Notes: generated by a model not told the origin, from the letters alone. A DNA stretch of 64,000 nt from Torymus aiolomorphi (GCA_036365515.1 CM070876.1:97792150-97856149), one strand, 5' to 3'; shown: positions 33,300 to 46,356, counted from the first letter of the stretch. Numbers and translations are program-made.

Positions 33300-34785
33300 A
33301 GGTTGCAAACTTCAACCACATGAAAATGTCGAGGATATCCTCAGATTCTTGAACTTACATTTCGTACTTTAAAAGATGTAACATTTCGTGATAATTATTA
33401 TAATTGTTTCTATGAATGAAATGCGTCGTTCGCATCATAACGGTATACTGTATGAAAAGTTCCTGCTGAAATTTGCGAGAAGAAAAATCTAAATAAAGCT
33501 TATCTTTTACAGCACATGAAAAATAATATATTCAACAAATATTAAGATAAAATTCAAATTCTTGAACTTATCTGAAGCATGTTTAAAAATGTTATGTTTA
33601 TAATAATTTAACAGATTCTTAGATAAACAAATAAGTGCATGGGCCTCAAAATTGTATACTGTATGAGGACAATTCCGAAAAATTTGAAGAAAAAATCGAA
33701 ATATGCCTTTTTTCACGTACTGGGAAAATAATCAGCTGATGCTTTATGGTTTTGTACAATTAGTTGTCAAAATTTATTTGCCATTGTATTAAACAGTCTT
33801 AAATCATTTATCATTACCTTTATGACTATAATTATTCAATATAAGAGTGTATATTAGAAATATTATTGGAAAATCGAGAAAAGTAACATATTTTGCCAAT
33901 GTCGATCATGTCCCAACATTCTTGAACTTAAACTTCGTACATTAGAAAATGAAACATTTCATGATAATAATTATAAATATTTCTATGAATAAAATGCGAC
34001 GTTGGCATCAAAACGGTATACTGTACAAAAATTTTCTGCTGAAATTTGAGAAAAGAAAAATATAAATAAAGCTTATCATTTACCGCACATGAAAAATAAC
34101 ATATTTAAAAAATATTCAGAAAAAACCCAAATTCACAGTTAAAAAGTTATGTTTCATAGTAATTTATCAGATTCTTAGATAAAGAAAAAATTGCATGGGC
34201 ATCAAAATGGAATACTGTATGAGGACAACTCCGAAAAATTTGACGTAAAATATTCTTAATAAAGCTGTTTTTCACGTACTGGAAAAGAAAGCAGTTGATT
34301 CCTCATGATTTTGTAAATTATTACGAATATTTTATTTGCCATTGTATTAAACAGTCTTAAATTTTTTATCATTTTTTTTATTACTATAATCATTAATTAG
34401 AAGAGTGTATATTAGAAATAATATGGGAAAATGCAGAAAACATAAATATTTCGCAAATGTCGAGGATGTCCTCAAATTCTTGAACTTAATTTCGCCCTTT
34501 AAAAATGTAACATTTCGTGATAGTTATTATAGTTGTTTCTATGAATAAAATGCAGTGTTGGTATCAAAATGGAATACTGTATGAGGACAACTCCGAAAAA
34601 TTTGACGTAAAAAAATTCGTAATAAAGCTCTTTTTTACGTACTGGAAAAATAAGCAGCTGACGCCTCATGATTTTGTAAGTTATTATCAATATTTTATTT
34701 GTCATTGCATCAACCAATCTTAAATCATATATCATTAACCTTGTAAATTCAATTATTGAAATCTAAAAAAAGCTTATGTTTTACC
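33300..34785 (+). repeat. Degenerate tandem repeats left of the Polinton genes (copy B)
   Basis: Same repeat blocks as 17751-18839. TGTCGAGGAT-TCC (33328, 34457) and GTATACTGTATGA mark the units. One more unit is kept than in copy A. No gene. Confidence 0.65.
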
Positions 34786-35231
34786 GCTTTGAGACGAACC
34801 TGCGATTGCGCAGAACCACAATATACAACATTTAACGAAAAAATACGTCGCATCTTTGGTTTTGAAGATACTACTCTCAGACGAGCGGGCACATTTATCA
34901 CCTCTAAAACAGGGAAAGGTAAAAACGTGGGTACCAGCCCTGCATGTCTGGCGCGTGCTATCCCCGATCAACTGTACGTCTACCAGATATTTGTGAATCT
35001 TATGCCGTCGTCGATACTCAAACCGCACTGCTTCGCATATTTTCCTTGGAAAATTCATGATATAAATTTGGCACCAACCTTGTAAGGCATTTTGTATCTA
35101 TACATTACATTTTGCTCTTACAACATACTTTTCACAACATTGTCATCGATATAAGAGACCAACACGGCCGACACATACCATTCGAGTATGGAACGTTGAC
35201 CGTTTCGCTTCATTTTAAGCGTAATCGGTAA
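34786..35231 (+). pseudogene. Polinton minor-capsid/penton-like protein, C-terminal part (copy B)
   Basis: Counterpart of 18840-19286. The part around IPDQLYVYQIF carries a small deletion that shifts the frame compared with copy A, and the end (GRHIPFEYG ... LHFKRN) is intact. Not functional. Confidence 0.45.
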
Positions 35232-35248
35232 AATTACCCGCCTGCAAA

Positions 35249-35768
35249 ATGAGCCATTATATCACGTACTACAATCAACAGACCGGCAGTGGTATCGGCG
35301 TGAGAAATGTTTACGCTGGCTCAACCTATCAGCGTGACTCTGGAATTGAAGTTTCACCGGCGCGATATTTAGAAAAATTATCCCATATCTGAGTAGTGGT
35401 GCTAAAGCTGTGGGTAAAGAAGCCGTTCGCGCAGGTCTGAATGTACTCGATGACATAGCCGATGACGGTGTGAGTTTCAAAGATTCGGTAAACACTCGTC
35501 TTCGAGAATCTGGAAAAAATTTAAAAAGGAAAGGCGAAAAGAAGGTCTCGGAAATGATGAAAGGGCACGGATATAAATCAACGACAGTTAGACGGAAGCT
35601 GCAGTCGACGAGCAGTCTTGTGAGAGCATACACGCATCGCGAAGGAAAAGAGTCAAGCGATTAAAAAAATCCAAAACTGGTAAGAAGACTGAGGCCCCAA
35701 GTAGAAAGAACAAGAAAACCGTTAGAAGTGTCACAGATATTTTTGGGCCTGCGTGCAGTGGAGAAGGA
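35249..35768 (+). pseudogene. Polinton pX/pVI-like basic protein, run-on into the capsid gene (copy B)
   Basis: Same start (MSHYITYYNQQTGSGIGVRN) and the same early frameshift as copy A, plus another in the basic tail near 35640. A 22-bp stretch that holds the TAA in copy A is missing after ...FGPA, so the final frame continues without a stop straight into the ATG of the major capsid gene at 35769. This gives an open junction between two genes that are separate in copy A. Confidence 0.6.
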
Positions 35769-37045
35769 ATGAAGAGCGAGCTAGATCTCTTTAGCGTCCC
35801 TCTCACTCAGACATCTATAGAAAACAGTGCTTTTCTCCACTACAAGGCCGTGTTATCGCTCAGCAAAGACAGCTATTCACCGCTCGAATTTCTGGTGCCC
35901 AGTTCTACCGAACACTACATTGATCTCGTGCACACCATGCTACACATCACCGTGCAGATTTTACCGGCTGACACGGAGCAAGAAAATGTGAAAGTTGGAC
36001 CTGTCAATAATTTTATTCACTCGTTGTTTGAATAAGTGGATATATTTTTCAATCAAAAAGTGGTTTCACCGCCAAACAACGCTTACCCATATAGAGTCCA
36101 TATTGAGCATACGTAGAAACTTTACTGAACTACGCCCCACCAGCTTTGTAGTCTCATTTAACGGCTGCTTTGTGGTCCGCTGATTCAGCAGGTAACATGG
36201 ATGCGAATTCGACCGTTGCACGCGGTGCACACACGGCTAACATTGGGTTCCTTAATCGTCAATATTTTACGCTTGGAGGTAAATCCGTCGATCCAATTGG
36301 GCATTTGCACTCTGACGTGTTCAATCAGCCCAAATTTCTTCTCAAGGGTGTAGAAATGAGAGTGAGACTAGTGCGCAGTAAGGACGCCTTCTGTCTCATG
36401 GATTCATAGGAAAATGGAAAATTTTCCGTAAACATAAAGGAAGCGACGTTTATCGTACGTCGAGCTAAAATTAGTCCAGCTGTATTGCTCGCTCATGCCA
36501 ATGCTCTAGCTAAGAGCACGGCAAAATATCCCATTACCAGGGTAGAAGTAAAGGCTTTCACTATGCACAGTGGTGTCATGGGAGAAACGGTCGATAACGT
36601 TATTCTAGGACAATTACCGAAAAGAATCATCGGGGGTTTTGTGAAAAACAAAGCATTTAACGGCAATCGCCAACTGAACCCCTTTAATTTTCAACTCTTT
36701 AACGTAAATTTTTTATCACTCTTTGTGGACGGTGTACAAATACCGAGTAAACCACTTCAACCTCGCTTCACCTGTGATAATAAATTGTATGTTGATTCTT
36801 TCCACACTCTCTTCAGCGGCACCGGTATACACTATCTCAATGAGGGAATCAACGATTGTCGCTTTTCTTACCCATCAGGCTATTGCCTGTTTACATTCGA
36901 TTTAACGCCTGACTTATCCGCACATTTTTCCTCTCACCGGAACCTCGTGCGCTAGGGATCTCTACGAATCGAAGTTCGTTAAAAGGAGGCAATAATCGAA
37001 ACGGTCAACTGCATTATTTACATTGAATTCGACAACGTACTGTAA
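35769..37045 (+). pseudogene. Polinton/Maverick major capsid protein, broken (copy B)
   Basis: Counterpart of 19847-21122. The first 88 codons are open (MKSELDLFSVPLTQTSIENS to HSLFE) and keep the Gln codon that is a stop in copy A. The TAA after HSLF, the frame disturbance near 36110 and the TAG near the end are shared with A. A TAG at 36407-36409 is specific to B, while the segment after 36485 is open for 156 codons, longer than in A. Both are inactive double jelly-roll capsid genes. Confidence 0.83.
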
Positions 37046-37190
37046 GTAGATTTCGACCGTCAAATCACACAGACTTTAACACATAAGAGGGGGAAGTGTT
37101 CAGTAGTGGGGGGAGAAGCGAATATAACTCGATGAATCCCATCGCTGGCAGTCCAGTCGGCTTTTCGCTTCGTGACGGACACATCGACAT

Positions 37191-37538
37191 ACTACGTACG
37201 CTATCAACAAATCCAACACGAAAAGAGTCTGCGTAGGACTAGAACACAGTAGCGGATACTATCGTTCAGTTATCAAGTTTATCACATCTGGACCCTATTA
37301 CAAAAATGTCACGCTCAACGAAAATAGCTGTAATGATTTGCAAGACCAATTCGATGCAATCACAGCTTATTTTGGTGACGCTTACACGTTTCTTGAAGAC
37401 TTTGGAAGGCCATCTAAAATTTTTTTGGACAACCACGATTTAAACTTTACATCGACATACGGTAACAAATCCATCACATTCAACACAAGACGTAGACGAA
37501 GAGCCATCGTGCAAGAAAAAAGAGTAAATAAATTGTGA
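37191..37538 (+). pseudogene. Truncated Polinton-associated unknown protein (copy B)
   Basis: Counterpart of the first part of 22816-23649. It is bounded on both sides by deletions: its left join is to DNA that lies upstream of the MDYVIEIKG ORF in copy A, and its right end reads ...VQEKRVNKL and stops at the second deletion. Residues DQFDAITAYFGDAYTFLEDF and the basic cluster RRRRR are conserved. Confidence 0.5.
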
Positions 37539-40225
37539 TATGCAAAAATTAAATTTTTTTATTCAAAAACATCCTATAAACGCCATCCCCATACCTACTC
37601 CTCTCTTCCATGAAAAACCATAGGGCAAGTGGCGATAAGGAACGAAAATGACCCGCACCTGTCTTACACGGAGCATGAGGGGCAGGGGGGGCATATCAAT
37701 ATCGACGGCCCCTTCAGCATAGACGAGCGGCGGGGGCCCGCTATACGGACCCCAACTTACGATATGCTAGCATACAGCTACAGCGTGGGTGGGACTAACG
37801 GTGGGCGGCGAGGAGAGGGGGAATGTCTCTCCATATGGGGCTTCTTACTACTTACAGTATTTATTTTAAAAACTGGAAAATAACTGTAAATCACTGTAAG
37901 AACTGCAAATAACTGTTAATAATTGGTAATAACTGCTAAAAACTGATTATACTGTCTCAAACCTAACTGTTTATTTCAGTTATTTGCAGTTATTTGCAGT
38001 TATTAACAGTTATTTGCAAATTCTATTTCCGCTAGGGGAACATTGAAATACAGAAAAAAACAAAAATGATGTGTTATTGTTGCGAAAATTTTAAACTAAA
38101 TAACACTGCTCAGTTAATCTAATTTTATAATTTTCTCATGGTGGAGACGTCAAAATGTTTCAGAGGAGTTTTCTCAGTAAATATTTTTTTTACAAAAGTA
38201 TACAAGAATGTTAAGAAAGCTTTTATTCTCAGTAATTCTTAGTTCATAAACTGATTGTTTTTAATTTTACAAGATTTGTGGTATCCACGGGTTATAGTTT
38301 TATGTAGTATCAATCAATAATTATTTTAAACACCTTAATTTTCTCAGTTGCATAGGTCTCGGGTGTCCCGGTTAAAAACCATTGCCAATTCATTGGCACT
38401 AGCTTCCTTAAATTTAATTTACTGATTCCTTTAATTTATTTTTAATTTCAATATTGAAAATTTAATACTTTATTTTGTACGATGAGACTATGTTAAATGG
38501 TTTGTGACTTTTTATTTCTACTCTTTCTATTTTTTAACATTAAAAAGCCATTATTATTATACAATTTTATATTTAAAAAAAAAAAAATTCATCGCCCACA
38601 AAAAACACAATAAAATGATCATTACGACCAGATATTCGAGAATAAAAATTTTTTTTTAATGCTTTTTAATACTGATATCTCAGAGAATATTTGATCAATT
38701 TGAAATTTTTACCAATTATTACAATTATTTATTACAATATTTAGTTAAATTTTCAAGAGATTATCTTTATTTCTTTTGAAAAGAAGTTTAAAAAAAAAAA
38801 ACTTGCGTTTTTATTAAAAAATGATTGGCATCGATAACGGAAAGCACCACAATATTTAATAATAAAATCAAATTAATAAAATATTTATTTATCTATAAAT
38901 GATCAATTAAATTTGATACTGATATTTTCTTGACATCACACATATTTCACCGATCGCAATCTCTTAAAAATTTATTTTATTCTAAATTTAATCAAAATCT
39001 ACTTTGTTTATAAAATAATTTTTTTCTCAAAAGGAAATTAAGATTCATTTTTCTTTACTTTCCTTTCAACAATTTTACTTAATACAAAAAATATCTTTTT
39101 ATCTGCTCATTTTTATATCCTATATAAAGAAAACTTCATATGCCCCATTAGTTTTTCCATTTTTATGCTTGCGACGTATCGCAGACGTGTACACGTAGTT
39201 TCACAACTGCTCGCTAGTTTTTTGACAGTTTTATTCATCCCATTATTTTATTGTGCGTGGCACACTAATGCGGATTACTGGACTGGTTTTCTACGTACAA
39301 ATAAAAAATGATTAAGTATTCTTTGAGAAAACGCGATTCGAAAATTTTTTAAAAAAATTTTTAACCTCAAATATCTTTTTCCGTAATGGACCGATTTTTT
39401 CGGGCAACTAACACGATCTGAAGTTATATAAAAGATACATTAGTGCCAAATTTTAGGACGTTTGGATAATTTTTGCTCTTGCTATCGTGCGACAACGAAA
39501 ACGCAAATTTTTCTAAAATAATTTTCTTCTAAAAAAGAAATGAAGACAATCTTCTGAAATTTTAAACAAATATAGTCTTCAATAATTTTAATAAGTGGCT
39601 AACATTTTAAGTCGATAAATCAAGTATTCGTTGCGAAAACGCTATTCGAAAATCTAAAAAAAAATTTTTAACCTCAAATATCTTTTTTCGTAATGGACCG
39701 ACTTATTTGGCCAACGAACTCGATCTGAAGATATATAAAAGCTAGATCTGTGCCAAATTTCAGGACGATTGGATAATTTTTGCTCATGTTATCGTGCGAC
39801 AACGAAAACGAAAAATTTTTCTTAAATAATTTTTTTCTAAAAAACAAATGAAGATAACCTCTTGTAATTTCAACAAAATATAATCTTCAATGAATGTAAT
39901 AAGTGATAAAAATTTCAAGCCGATAAATAAAATATTGTCTGAGAAATTAATTTATGAAATATAAGAAAGTTTTCCTTAATGACAAATGACAGAAGGAAGA
40001 TATTTTAAATTTGAAAAAATGAAAATATAGGTAATTTAAATACCTTCCAAGAAAAGTTTATTACCAATTAAAACCAAAAGTCCGAAATAGTTTTTTGGTT
40101 ATAAAACAAAAGAAAATCAATAAAAACTCAAATCCATCAGGGAACCTTCCTTTTCCCGCGAGACGAAGAGAGTAAGCTTTACCCGACGAAAATCGGTTGA
40201 TTGGTTTCCAAGATATCAAGAGTTT
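37539..40225. other. Non-coding right part of segment B
   Basis: Equivalent to A 24176-26893: GC-rich block (37580-37850), palindrome cluster (37860-38025), 300-bp repeat (38059-38390), AT-rich DNA, and the tandem duplication (39315-39930). No gene is supported. Confidence 0.6.
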
Positions 40226-40234
40226 ACACACACA

Positions 40235-40284
<50 letters not shown>
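40226..40284 (+). repeat. (CA)n microsatellite
   Basis: Almost pure CA repeat and the deletion endpoint in copy B. It produces a spurious Cys/Val ORF on the minus strand. Confidence 0.95.
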
Positions 40285-40285
<1 letters not shown>

Positions 40286-40704
40286 CTTTATTCAATTTTT
40301 ATCTTTCTTTGCTGACAATCCTTTACTTTAATCTTTATTCAATCTTTATTCCAAATAATATGTACTAAAGATAATACGTGTGCGTTCTATAGAAATTGCA
40401 TAGATGCACTGAAGAATAAAACCATGGAACAACGAGCTATAATGTTGTTAGGGGCTGCATCTACATAGGTTCCATGATTTGCCGTTGTGGCGGTCTAGTG
40501 TTCAAGTCGTCCAATTGTAACAACATGTATATTACGTAAGAGAACGTATACATTACTTATACACCGTTTTTTGGCTTTTAGAGCGTAGGGAGAATAAAAA
40601 ATAATTATATAACTATATATAACGATATATATACTATTATATAACTATTAATACCTTAATAGTAACTTTCGTTTTTATCAATCAAGCAAAAAATTATCGT
40701 TTAC

Positions 40705-40983
40705 GGGGGTAGTTATAAATCCCGACAAGGGAAACCACCGACAGGGAAAATCCCGATAGGCGATTTTAGCGAAAGGCGAATATTGAGACAGTGAATTCCA
40801 CCGATCGGGTAAAATCGCAACAAGCAACCGCACCGACCGTTGAAACTTCAGAAAGAATTTTCACCGAGCGGGGAAAATGCCGAAAGTATAATTATAGAAA
40901 TAAAATGTTCCGAAAATTTTTTAACGAATGTCCAAAATATCGAAAGTGAAATTTCAGAAATAAAAATTATCGAAATAAAAATA
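40705..40983. other. Purine-rich unique DNA after segment B
   Basis: It begins GGGGGTAGTTATAAATCCCG. Short related pieces (CCGA-AGGGAAAA, CCGATCGGG) repeat irregularly and grade into the minisatellite that follows. No gene. Confidence 0.4.
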
Positions 40984-41112
40984 CCGACAACGAGAACAGC
41001 GATGGGGAAAAGTGCCGACAACGACAAACGCCGATGGGGAAAAATGCCGACAACGAGAAACGCCTATGGGGAAAAATGCCGACAACGAGAACAGCGATGG
41101 GGAAAAATGCCG
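40984..41112 (+). repeat. Minisatellite, 31-32-bp unit, four copies
   Basis: CCGACAACGAGAA-AGCGATG followed by GGGAAAAATG repeats with starts at 40984, 41015, 41047 and 41079. The ORF over it is a repeat by-product. Confidence 0.8.
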
Positions 41113-43500
41113 AAACTTGGTTTCCGTAAAAGTTATGATTCAATATGTGCGGAGACATGATTTTTATATTACTTTAGTACTTTATACTCGAAAAAACATT
41201 GTTCTTTGCCTGGCGGGCCGAAAGTAGCACTTTTGCTCCCGGCTCCCAATCGCGAAAATTGTATATTATACGTAGTATACTATACAGTGAGAAAAATATC
41301 GTAGGAAAATTTATTAAAAAGCCCCTATTATACATAGGATAGTATATTATACACTGAAAAAAATGTCGTAGGAAAATTTATTAAAAAACTATAAGAAAAA
41401 GTACTATATTTTGTAGCAATGCTAGGATATAAGCAAAGTATAGGTATTTTTGCTAACTAATATAGTAATTTTTCAAGCCGATTCGAGCTCAAGCTTCAAA
41501 GTCGGACTGAGCTTCTCGAGTACGTAATTTTGGAACTTATACATTGAGTACCTTCGCTGGCGAGAGAACTTTGATGATTATATTTGATGGTAATAAATAA
41601 CTATGATAATATCAGAAAATAACTTATAACTCACTTGTATAATATAAAAATTAAACAATTGGATGGACATTGTCGATGTTTTTGCTAACTTAAAAGCAAG
41701 ATAATCTCAAATTACGAGAGAAACATAACCTCAATCAGACACGTGCTCTCGGCGTGCACGCAGTAATTACTATGCGTTGGGCACACAAACGTGTACACCG
41801 ACATTAATACGGCGCACACAAAAATGTACTTTATTGTCTGTTAGGCCACACAAATATGTACAAAATTTTTTTTTATATTGCTTGTAACTTTTGTAAATAT
41901 TGATATTTTTCTATCAAAGAAATTGTTTCGTGTAGATTATTAGTTTTATTATCAATATAAACCTGTCCGGAATTTCTGAGACAGCTTTAATAGTCTATTA
42001 TTATGTGACAAAGCTGAAGAGTTTCTTAAACCCACATTAATACGGACATCGATTTAAGATATATGTAGGCGTTAAAAATCGTTTTTATAGGCCTTTCTCG
42101 TCAGGAATTGGTTGTACATGAAAATTTTAAGTATTATCGATAGCTTTTATATTAATAATTTTTGTACAAAGTCAAATCCTGTTAAGTAATTAGCGAAAAT
42201 CGACTTTTTAAAATGTTTTTAGCTGTTTTTCGCTATGGTAATGAAAAATATTTCTCCCAGCAACAAATTAAAATTGAAATCAAAGAATAAAAGGTGCGTT
42301 GTCGCTCCACTCGCTTATCTATCACTTCGTTCCTTATACTCTCCAAGCAGGGCATTGCCGCGCCCTTGGATCAATTTATTATTTGGCGACTTATTCTATA
42401 AAGAAATTGCAACAATAGTTGATTGCACTGGTCATTCCCAATTCAATAATTTGCCTCGATAAATTAAAATTCCCGCTAATTCATGCAAAAAAATTTCATA
42501 TTGCCTCTTATAAAATGACTGTGTCAATGTTCCATAATTCTTTCACTGCACCAGCCCCCGAAATTTGCACTTAATTTTTAATGATGCAAAGTCACTGAAT
42601 GCAAGACGAAGTATTTTAATTCTTATTCAATTGCACATACGAACAAAGTATGAGAAATTTAGTTTTTTGTAATGTTTGACAAATAAGTTGAATTGTATAT
42701 TTAAACTTTTTATTATTTTTACAAACTTTGAAATGAATATTATGCTTACAATACTGATGACCTCTAGTGCAGTATGAAATTATCTGAATTTCAAATCAAT
42801 ATTTCTATAGATCTTTTTACTTTGTCGTTATTGATAAAAATATAATCTATCATAAATAGATCATATCCTCTCTTATCCTCTCTTAAGGGGACAAGCCATG
42901 GTTAAATCTGAAAAAAATAGCAATAAATATTTTGATCAATAATAAATTCCAGGTATAATCTTTAAGTTAAAATTTTTTTTCTACTAAAAAGTAGTATTAT
43001 TATCTATAATTTCCGCCTGTAGTTAGCTGATAATATACATCTGGCTCTTGCGCCTGATTTATTGCTTGCCGCAGGTTTACTTTTCAACGACTGAATGAAA
43101 TTACTTGAAATTCATGGCTTCATATTTGTTTTTACATCAGTTACAGCTTTTGTTTACTAGTTTTCCTTAAAATTCATTTTTAATATTTATTTTTCATGAA
43201 AAACCTCATTTTTTTGTATGTTTTATCAAAAGTTCTGTAATTTTATTTTTTTTCTTTTTTTCTAAAGCTTTTTTTGGAAAAGTAGCAAACAAAAGCTGTG
43301 AACAATATAAAAAAGAATGCTCACCTAAAATTTCAAGTCATTCCGTTCACTTGTTGAAAAATAAACCTGCGGCAAAGACCCTGTAAACACAAAAAGCAAG
43401 TTTTTCAGAAATCAATTTTAAAATATGAGTTTCTTATAACTTTTTTTTATAACTTTTTTTTCTCCTAACGTGAAAAATGAAAAACATGAATTAAAGAATA
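41113..43500. other. AT-rich DNA, no gene recognised
   Basis: A local duplication of about 75 bp occurs at 41265-41395 (GTCGTAGGAAAATTTATTAA twice). A dispersed repeat lies at 42235-42410 and recurs at 48585-48775 (AATATT-CTCC-AGCAACAAATT and CTTCGTTCCTTATA, then CCGCGCCCTTGGAT). The rest shows no recognisable feature; short ORFs have no domain content. Confidence 0.5.
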
Positions 43501-43629
43501 GTACATTATGTCACAAGGGAGGAAAGTGCAGTATTATTCCCAAGGGAAAAGTTTCCAGCCCCGAGCGAAGCGAGGGCTGGAATTTCCCTGAGGGAAGAAT
43601 GTACTTTGCTCCCGTGTGACATACGGTAC
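43501..43629. mobile_element. Fold-back MITE-like element 1
   Basis: GTACATTATGTCACAAGGGA faces GTACTTTGCTCCCGTGTGAC/ATACGGTAC as an inverted repeat of about 28 bp with mismatches, and an inner palindrome CCAGCCC...GGGCTGG sits at the centre. No coding capacity. Confidence 0.7.
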
Positions 43630-45705
43630 TTAACTCCCGATTCCCCTGTGACCACTTTATTGACCGAAAACAATGCTCTAATGCCATTAAAAAATAAAAA
43701 ATTAAACTACTTTAACAGTGCTATTTATAGTCAAAATAAAGAAATTATTAAACTTCTGCTATGTGCAAATATTGTGAAAATATTGTGAATATTTAAATTA
43801 ATATTTATATTAATATAAATATTAATATTTATAATAAATAGTGTATTTTGAGTGATACAATGACTGGGTGAAAGTTTTAGATAATTAAGTAAATTAATTA
43901 TTTTAAAATTAAATTCTATTTTTTTAAGATTAAATCTTGTAGTTTTTATACATATATTTATTTATATAATTAAATATTATAAATATTGTTAATTCATGTT
44001 TTTTATTAATTGTAAGTTATTCGTAACCTTAGAAATAGAAAAAATTAAAGAAACAGTTGTGCGAGGAATAAAAGTGGCTTACTTCCCTTAGTAATAATAA
44101 CTCAATTTCTTCTTTCTTTTGAGGGAAATAAAGTGGTTTTCAGAGGGGGGTCGGGAGTAAAATCATTAACAGTACGTCAAAAGGTAAGAAACAATAATCA
44201 CATAAAATATAGATAAATTAAATGATTTTTAATATAAAATATTATATTTAAAATTGACATTTCTCATATTCATGTATTTAATACACAATCATTTTACCAT
44301 TGTACTTTCCAAAATATCTTATGTAGTTGTTTAAATTATACATATACATTTTTAAGACGTTAAGTAGTACACGACTTAAAACTAATTGTTTATTCAAAAT
44401 ACGTGGTATGTCATCGTCAGTTTTTAAAAATGTTAACTCTCGCACCTTCCTTTGTTTACATATCCGAAGATTTCCCTTCTTTTTTTAAGTTGCTGATCGA
44501 AAACCTTTCGTTTTGCTGTCTTAAGAACGGAGTTACTCGTATGGTACCTCCGAACATTCTAAACTTGGTACCTCTGGATTCATTAACATAGCTGAATCGG
44601 GCGCCTTCGACGCCTTCGACTACAACTCGTGCTGAACACCTCACCCTCGCTTGAAATAGCTCATTTTCTCCCTAGTTGCAATGTACTATTATCAATATTT
44701 AAGTTGGCAAAATAGATTTTTTCTATCATACGAATAATTTTTTAAAAAGAAACTCTCTTAAAGTTTTGTCTTAAAGTTTTTATTCTAGGCAACAAATAAT
44801 TATTCAGAGACATAGTATTTAACTATGTATAACGAGGAACATATTAGTATTGTATATATAATATTGAAAAAAAAAAACAAAATGAAAAATTGATTTTTTT
44901 TTTCATATTTTTATTAGATTTGGAAAAGAATGACGATTTATTCGAAACTATGGATAAAGGTGGATAAAATAGTTGTAGTAAAATTTTTTCGATTAACTCT
45001 TTTTGTTTAAATATTTCAAAATGGCGAAAAACCTTCGAAATTTCCAAAAGACGTGTTTTTTCCTAATAATTCTAGTACAAATCGACATGAACGAAAATTT
45101 TCATCACAGTGAGTCAAATTTTGATTGATTAAATATTTCTGGTCATTTATTAGTACATGAAACGATTTCTAAAATATTACTACCGATAATCGTGAGAAAA
45201 CTCGTTATTTTTCTAGTTCTCCGATCATATTGAATCCACCATTGTTGAAATTGTATTATGTACTAACAAATGACCAAAAATGTTTAATCAATTTATGCTA
45301 GAATTAAGGATTAGGAAAAACCACGTATTTTTAGAAATTTCGACGATTTTCAATTTTTCAATTTTTCGGATTCTTTTTACTAAATTCACTATATTTATTT
45401 TCCTAATAATGGAAATGCAATTTTGACATCGGAAATCGAAAGAGCAAACCAAAAACTATAAGGATAAGTAGATGTTGTTATGATATTTATTATTTTTGAA
45501 TTATCAGCTAAGCTCGAAAATGAGTTAAATATTCCGGGATTTTTGTTAACTTCGAACATTTGCGCCGCTTGCACTCGTATCTCTAATAATGGACACATCA
45601 AATTTCGGACATCAGATCTCACATAAGATCTGAAAAGCTATTTAAGACTTGGGTGAGGTGTTCTGTACGTCTCGGAGTCGAGGGTCCCTTTGGCGGCAGA
45701 GAAAT
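43630..45705. other. AT-rich DNA, no gene recognised
   Basis: Composed of A/T runs and short ORFs without domain content. Nothing else is seen, apart from a weak repeat of a CGAAAATTTTC-containing stretch near 45090-45400. Confidence 0.5.
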
Positions 45706-45825
45706 AGTATATTACGCACCCAGAAAAGTAAAGAATACATTATAATGTTACCTGAGCCGAAGGTGAGGGTGACAAACATGAAATCTGAGGCATTCTTTAT
45801 TTTCTCCCTTGGTGCGTATTAGTAC
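45706..45825. mobile_element. Fold-back MITE-like element 2
   Basis: TATATTACGCACC at the left and GGTGCGTATTA at the right, with AAAGTAAAGAAT/ATTCTTTATTTT inside, form an inverted repeat of about 30 bp. It resembles element 46357-46459. Confidence 0.65.
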
Positions 45826-45984
45826 ATTGTGTAACTAGCGAGGAAAGTTGACTTTTTCTAGCGAGGATGATGATTGAGCACGAGTGATTCACAAGGCGCG
45901 CCCCGGCGCCCGAGTGATACACGAGTGCTCACAATCATCATCCGAGTCTGAAAAAGTCAATTGCTCCCTTGTTACACATAGTAC
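45822..45984. mobile_element. Fold-back MITE-like element 3
   Basis: TGTGTAACTAGCGAGGAAAG then TTGACTTTTT pairs with AAAAAGTCAATTGCTCCC then TTGTTACACA. The middle is a GC-rich palindrome (GGCGCGCCCCGGCGCC). It abuts the previous element. Confidence 0.7.
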
Positions 45985-46189
45985 TTTTTAATAAGTGCAG
46001 GAATAAGACCTTTTTTTGCATGAAAAGTGGATGGGAGATCGGTCGTATATTGAGTCCTCATAACGAGAGACTATGTTCTCTTCCTCCCGCTACTACGGAA
46101 GGCCTCACTAGGCGCTCGAAATGTTTGATTTTCCATTCACTCTTCTAGGCAGAAAAGAGGGCCTTTTTTATGCATCTGTTGAAAAATAG

Positions 46190-46345
46190 TATATTACGCA
46201 GCTAGGGAGAAAAAAACTTGGACAGTCCACAGCTCGTCAATTGACACCCGAGTCGAAGGCGATACTGTTTTTCGTCATACTCGGGCCGAAAATACCACAT
46301 TCGCGTTTTTGAGCCGGGAGCGGAAGTAGTACTTTCAGCCAGGGT
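46190..46345. mobile_element. Half or rearranged fold-back element
   Basis: It opens like elements 2 and 5 (GTATATTACGCAGCTAGGGAG), but no matching right arm is found; the right part (GAGCCGGGAGCGGAAGTAGT) belongs to a related type. Confidence 0.4.
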
Positions 46346-46356
46346 ATGGTCAATAA

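Larger units (their letters stand above)
33300..40704 (+). repeat. Segmental duplication copy B (shorter copy)
   Basis: Direct repeat of 17751-29033. Three deletions relative to A are clear: the join at 37190/37191 lacks A 21268-22817 (1,550 bp), the join near 37523 lacks A 23151-24168 (1,018 bp), and the CA repeat at 40226-40284 joins to sequence equal to A 28613 (about 1.64 kb). It extends about 400 bp further left than A, where A is cut by the Gypsy-like LTR. Confidence 0.85.

Noticed and set aside
17751..40704. Complete Polinton virus-like element
   Set aside because: No polymerase B, integrase or packaging ATPase motif and no clear long terminal inverted repeats were found; only the capsid-side genes are present, all broken.
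46080..46170. Another Penelope-type hammerhead motif (GCGCTCGAAATG)
   Set aside because: The stem and the CTGANGA box are not there; only the CGAAA part is similar.
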